Shown one piece after another: positions 7,440 to 9,319 of a DNA stretch of 9,319 nt (its first letter is position 1; every line of letters begins with the position of its first letter). The DNA lies in assembly GCA_021199405.1 (NCBI GenBank), contig JAJQID010000183.1:1-9319 (forward strand). The letters are read 5' to 3'. Both the position numbers and the translations under genes were made by a program. The notes beneath the pieces are model-generated. The model worked only from the letters and a program-made list of their open reading frames with translations. It made no database searches and had not been told where the DNA came from. The stretch comes from Lachnospiraceae bacterium (lineage in GTDB: Bacteria; Bacillota; Clostridia; Lachnospirales; Lachnospiraceae).

Positions 7440-7736
7440 CTATTCAATCAGGATAAAATGGCGCTGCACTTCTCCGCTCTCCTCCTGCTTGGGCATCATA
7501 ATTTTCAGTGTATTGTTCCTGTAGGCAGCTCTGATCTGTTCCCCGGCCACGCCCTTCCCAATGTAAAACGCCCTGCGGAAAGGCTCCTCCATATCCTGCC
7601 TCTGCGCAGTGACGATCAGGTAGCCGTCATTGGTGCAGGCCGAAATCTGCTCCCGCTCAAAGCCGGGCATCTCCACCTCCAGGACAAACAAATCGTCCCT
7701 TTCCCGTAAATCCCCTTTTACTTCCCTTAAATCCAT
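7440..7736 (-). CDS. Minimal Hsp20/alpha-crystallin family protein
   Basis: Small heat-shock proteins bind unfolding proteins without ATP. The 98 residues start MDLREVKGDLRERDDLFVLE and contain the alpha-crystallin core: LEVEMPGFEREQI, DGYLIVTAQR, the FRRAFYIGKGV strand region and the signature AAYRNNTLKIMMPKQE. The end HFILIE contains an I-x-I-like motif that in this family docks neighbouring subunits. Usual bacterial members are about 140-150 residues, so the N-terminal arm is essentially missing and the mid-domain loop is short. The ATG has GGGGGA just upstream. The frame is open further upstream to 7898, but those residues do not look like an Hsp20 arm. I saw no CIRCE element nearby. The 189 nt between it and the rpsR terminator hold no other gene I can support. 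Confidence 0.8.
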   Translation of the reverse strand: MDLREVKGDLRERDDLFVLEVEMPGFEREQISACTNDGYLIVTAQRQDMEEPFRRAFYIGKGVAGEQIRAAYRNNTLKIMMPKQEESGEVQRHFILIE

Positions 7737-7925
7737 GATTCCCCCAGGCCATACCTTATAGTAAACGCCAGACTTTTTTCGTTCACTAAAAACCAGTATT
7801 CCCCCGAAGAACGGATTTTTATACGTTTTATCTGTATTTCCGCACCAGAGCAGTAAAATCACCCGGCTTCCGGACCGCCGGCATCTGTCATCAGCCAACT
7901 GTCGGCCCCCTGGATTTTTTAAAAG

Positions 7926-7959
7926 AAAAGACCAATAAACAAATGTCTATTGGTCTTTT
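7926..7959 (-). terminator. Intrinsic terminator of the rpsF-ssb-rpsR operon
   Basis: A perfect 12-bp inverted repeat (AAAAGACCAATA and TATTGGTCTTTT) has a 10-nt loop. On the minus strand it is followed by CTTTT, giving a U-rich tail, about 57 nt after the rpsR stop. The plus strand also ends in a run of five T, so the site may work in both directions. Confidence 0.88.
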
Positions 7960-8015
7960 TGCTCTGCAATATCCTGTGCCGGAAACACATCGCACAGCCT
8001 GCGACCCCATCGGGC

Positions 8016-8279
8016 CTAATCAGCTACGTATGGCATTAACGCAACGTGACGCGCACGCTTGATCGCCGTTGTCAGACGTCTCTGATGCTTCGCACAGTTG
8101 CCTGTGATTCTTCTGGGAAGGATCTTGCCCCTCTCAGACACGTATCTCTTCAGCTTGTTGGTATCCTTGTAATCAATTACATTATCCTTGCCGCAAAATA
8201 CGCAAACCTTTTTCCTTCTGCGGATTCCGCCTTTTCTCTTCAGCGGAGCGTCAGCCTTATCTGTCTTATTATAAGCCAT
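8016..8279 (-). CDS. rpsR: 30S ribosomal protein S18
   Basis: S18 binds the platform of the 30S subunit as a pair with S6. The 87 residues carry the family core KDTNKLKRYVSERGKILPRRITG and KHQRRLTTAIKRARHVALMPY. Cysteines in VCVFC (C26, C29) with C62 and H65 in CAKH form a four-ligand zinc site, the zinc-binding form of this protein. Two ATG codons lie close together at 8285 and 8279. GGGAGG ends two nt before the first and about eight nt before the second, so the second (MAYNKTDK) is chosen. It is the last gene of the rpsF-ssb-rpsR operon, 58 nt after ssb, and is followed by a strong terminator. Confidence 0.97.
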   Translation of the reverse strand: MAYNKTDKADAPLKRKGGIRRRKKVCVFCGKDNVIDYKDTNKLKRYVSERGKILPRRITGNCAKHQRRLTTAIKRARHVALMPYVAD

Positions 8280-8312
8280 TTTCATTGCCTCCCTGTCATT
8301 GTCAATTCATAC

Positions 8313-8342
8313 CCTGATCCACGGGATTTCCCTGCTATCAGG
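8313..8342 (-). other. Hairpin between ssb and rpsR
   Basis: An outer 6-bp stem (CCTGAT / ATCAGG) encloses an inner GGGAAATCCC repeat. The ssb stop codon lies inside the left arm as read on the minus strand. There is no U-tract after it, so it is not a typical terminator. It may set mRNA stability or the relative expression of ssb and rpsR. Weak evidence from symmetry only. Confidence 0.35.
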
Positions 8343-8826
8343 CGAAAGGTAATTCCTCGTCAATCCCATCCGGAATATTCATGAAACCGTCGCTCAGCGG
8401 ATTGCTGCGCCCGGTATTGCCTGCCGGCGCACTGTAGCCTCCATTATTATTGAAGCCTCCGTTGTTAAAACCGCCGTCATATCCGCCCTGGCCGCCGCCT
8501 GATGCATTCTTGCTCTCAGCAAACTCCAGCTCATCTACCATCACGCGGACACTGTAAACCATCTGTCCGTCCTTGTTGGTATAATTGTCATTCTGAATTC
8601 TGCCGGTCACTAACATCTTGGTGCCCTTGTGCAGATACTTCTCCACAAATTCTGCCTGCCGGCCAAATGCAGTGCAGTTGAAGAAATCTGCCTCCGGTTC
8701 TCCCTCGCGCTTGAACCTTCTGTCCACGGCAATGGAAAAACGGGCAACCGCCGTCTGGCTTGCGCCCTGGGAATAACGAACCTCCGGATCTCTGGTGAGA
8801 CGTCCCATAAGAATTACTTTGTTCAT
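8338..8826 (-). CDS. ssb: Single-stranded DNA-binding protein
   Basis: SSB coats single-stranded DNA in replication, repair and recombination and recruits partner proteins through its C-terminal tip. Residues 1-105 are the OB fold: MNKVILMGRLTRDPEVRY, ARFSIAVDRRFK, DFFNCTAFGRQAEFVEKYL, KGTKMLVTGRIQNDNYTNKDG and YSVRVMVDELEF. Residues about 109-148 are a Gly/Asn-rich flexible linker, and the protein ends DGIDEELPFA, an acidic tip with one extra alanine after the usual LPF. The length of 162 residues is normal. The binding site before the ATG is weak (AGAGAG), and the gene starts 19 nt after rpsF, so translational coupling is likely. Confidence 0.97.
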   Translation of the reverse strand: MNKVILMGRLTRDPEVRYSQGASQTAVARFSIAVDRRFKREGEPEADFFNCTAFGRQAEFVEKYLHKGTKMLVTGRIQNDNYTNKDGQMVYSVRVMVDELEFAESKNASGGGQGGYDGGFNNGGFNNNGGYSAPAGNTGRSNPLSDGFMNIPDGIDEELPFA

Positions 8827-8845
8827 ACAAAAATCTCTCTTTCTA

Positions 8846-9133
8846 TTAAGCTTCCTGCTTAACGATCAGATATCTGATCACGTGATCCATGATGCGGACA
8901 CGGCTCTCGATCTCAGCAGGAGCAGTGGTCTCAGCATCAAAACGAATGAAAGAGTAGTAGCCTTCTCTGGACTTGTCGATCTCATAGGCAAGTCTTCTCT
9001 TGCCCCAGTCGTCGATCTCAGTAATGACGCCACCGAATCTCTCGATCAGAGCCTTTACCTTCTCAATGGTATTGGTTCTCTCTTCATCTTCGATCTTTGC
9101 ACTGACAACAACACACAATTCATACTTTGTCAT
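8846..9133 (-). CDS. rpsF: 30S ribosomal protein S6
   Basis: S6 binds the central domain of 16S rRNA with S18. The 95 residues show the family pattern MTKYELCVVVSAKIEDEE, IEKVKALIERFGGVITEIDDWGKRRLAYEI, GYYSFIRFDA and IESRVRIMDHVIRYLIVK, of normal length. The ATG at 9133 has a consensus AAAGGAGG with good spacing, which excludes the longer reading starting at 9262. It is the first gene of the operon and has a short leader with a hairpin that may be the S6:S18 feedback site. Confidence 0.97.
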   Translation of the reverse strand: MTKYELCVVVSAKIEDEERTNTIEKVKALIERFGGVITEIDDWGKRRLAYEIDKSREGYYSFIRFDAETTAPAEIESRVRIMDHVIRYLIVKQEA

Positions 9134-9160
9134 CGCTTTTACCTCCTTTTGGTCTCTGGC

Positions 9161-9184
9161 CCTTGCCTGACGGCAAGAGCAAGG
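9161..9184 (-). promoter_or_regulatory. rpsF leader hairpin, candidate S6:S18 binding site
   Basis: On the minus strand, about 27 nt before the rpsF start, two mutually exclusive 6-bp hairpins can form. One is CTTGCC-GTCA-GGCAAG (9162-9177). The other pairs CCTTGC (9184-9179) with GCAAGG (9166-9161) and exposes a 12-nt loop containing CCG. Leaders of rpsF operons in many bacteria are known to carry a hairpin with a conserved CCG trinucleotide that binds the S6:S18 pair and represses the operon. The position and CCG fit; the match to the full consensus is not verified. Confidence 0.5.
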
Positions 9185-9199
9185 AAATGATTTTACATC

Positions 9200-9214
9200 A
9201 CGATAAGTTATCGT
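9200..9214. repeat. Perfect 15-nt palindrome at the rpsF promoter
   Basis: ACGATAA-G-TTATCGT is a perfect 7-1-7 inverted repeat overlapping the -10 box and the expected transcription start of rpsF. It could be an operator or simply a short hairpin at the 5' end of the mRNA. No regulator is recognised. Confidence 0.45.
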
Positions 9215-9238
9215 AGCACAAAAAAAAGGGGATTTCAA
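9210..9238 (-). promoter_or_regulatory. Probable sigma-A promoter of rpsF-ssb-rpsR
   Basis: On the minus strand, TTGAAA (9238-9233) and TACGAT (9215-9210) are separated by 17 nt, and TGC directly before the -10 box gives an extended -10. Transcription would start near 9203, leaving a leader of about 70 nt that includes the CCG hairpin and the AAAGGAGG site. Confidence 0.7.
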
Positions 9239-9267
9239 GGCTTTTATCTCAAAACTCCCCACTTTTT
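9221..9267 (-). terminator. Probable intrinsic terminator upstream of rpsF, overlapping its promoter
   Basis: GGGGA (9260-9256 read on the minus strand) pairs with TCCCC (9232-9228), flanked by an A-run before and a run of eight T after, which extend the stem as A:U pairs. It would end transcription of a gene beyond the right edge. T-runs exist on both strands, so it may be bidirectional. The rpsF -35 box lies in its loop and the T-run forms the promoter spacer. The rest of the right edge (9268-9319) holds no gene I can support. Confidence 0.6.
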
Positions 9268-9319
9268 TATGTTTTTTTGCAGGCAGACAAGGAACCGAAA
9301 AAACAGTCCATTCATGCAG

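Noticed and set aside
7737..7898. Upstream in-frame extension of the Hsp20 gene
   Set aside because: The additional 54 residues do not resemble an Hsp20 arm and no good ribosome binding site was seen; the ATG at 7736 fits the family start.
9134..9262. Longer S6 reading beginning at 9262
   Set aside because: It would translate the promoter and leader; the consensus AAAGGAGG just before 9133 and the normal S6 length fix the start.
1..9319. CRISPR array, insertion sequence, tRNA or phage genes
   Set aside because: No regularly spaced repeats, transposase or integrase motifs, tRNA cloverleaf or phage structural genes were seen on either strand.

Overview
The window reads as a chromosomal segment of a Gram-positive anaerobe of the Clostridia, most likely a Lachnospiraceae relative. 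The support is a rpsF-ssb-rpsR operon with a four-ligand zinc-type S18, an SSB with a Gly/Asn-rich linker and a C-terminal ELPF tip, a VanW-type secreted protein, purine-rich AGGAGG-like ribosome binding sites, and moderate GC by eye. This is inferred from protein character, not from a database match. Every gene I can support is on the minus strand, so transcription runs from high to low coordinates.

Right part (about 9319 to 7900): a terminator-like hairpin overlaps a good -35/-10 promoter, followed by a short leader with a CCG-containing hairpin next to the rpsF start. Then come rpsF, ssb and rpsR, closed by a strong intrinsic terminator at 7926-7959. S6 and S18 are neighbouring 30S proteins and SSB is the replication and repair ssDNA-binding protein. 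The leader hairpin is a candidate for the S6:S18 autoregulatory site known in such operons.

Middle part (about 7740 to 2836): a very short Hsp20/alpha-crystallin protein; a 473-residue PIN/NYN-like putative nuclease with a long disordered linker and an all-helical C-terminal region; a multi-membrane protein with glycosyltransferase-C-like traits; a membrane-anchored SGNH/GDSL hydrolase; the 2-deoxy-gluconate dehydrogenase KduD; and an unlisted 34-residue single-span membrane peptide. The last four are 15 to 36 nt apart and look like one transcription unit that mixes envelope functions with uronate catabolism.

Left part (about 2740 to 1): a secreted VanW-domain protein with a putative peptidoglycan-binding N-terminus and a Thr/Ala/Glu tail; a protein that is only the C-terminal half of an AIR-synthase/HypE-like protein; and an Lrp/AsnC regulator cut off by the window edge.

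No tRNA, rRNA, CRISPR array, transposase or phage gene was seen. No gene-free stretch exceeds 300 nt. The most unusual points are the half-size AIRS-like protein with an altered motif, the 34-residue peptide, the glycosyltransferase-like/SGNH pair joined to an orphan kduD, the PIN-like protein of unknown role, and the compact rpsF control region. None is proven to be a new system.
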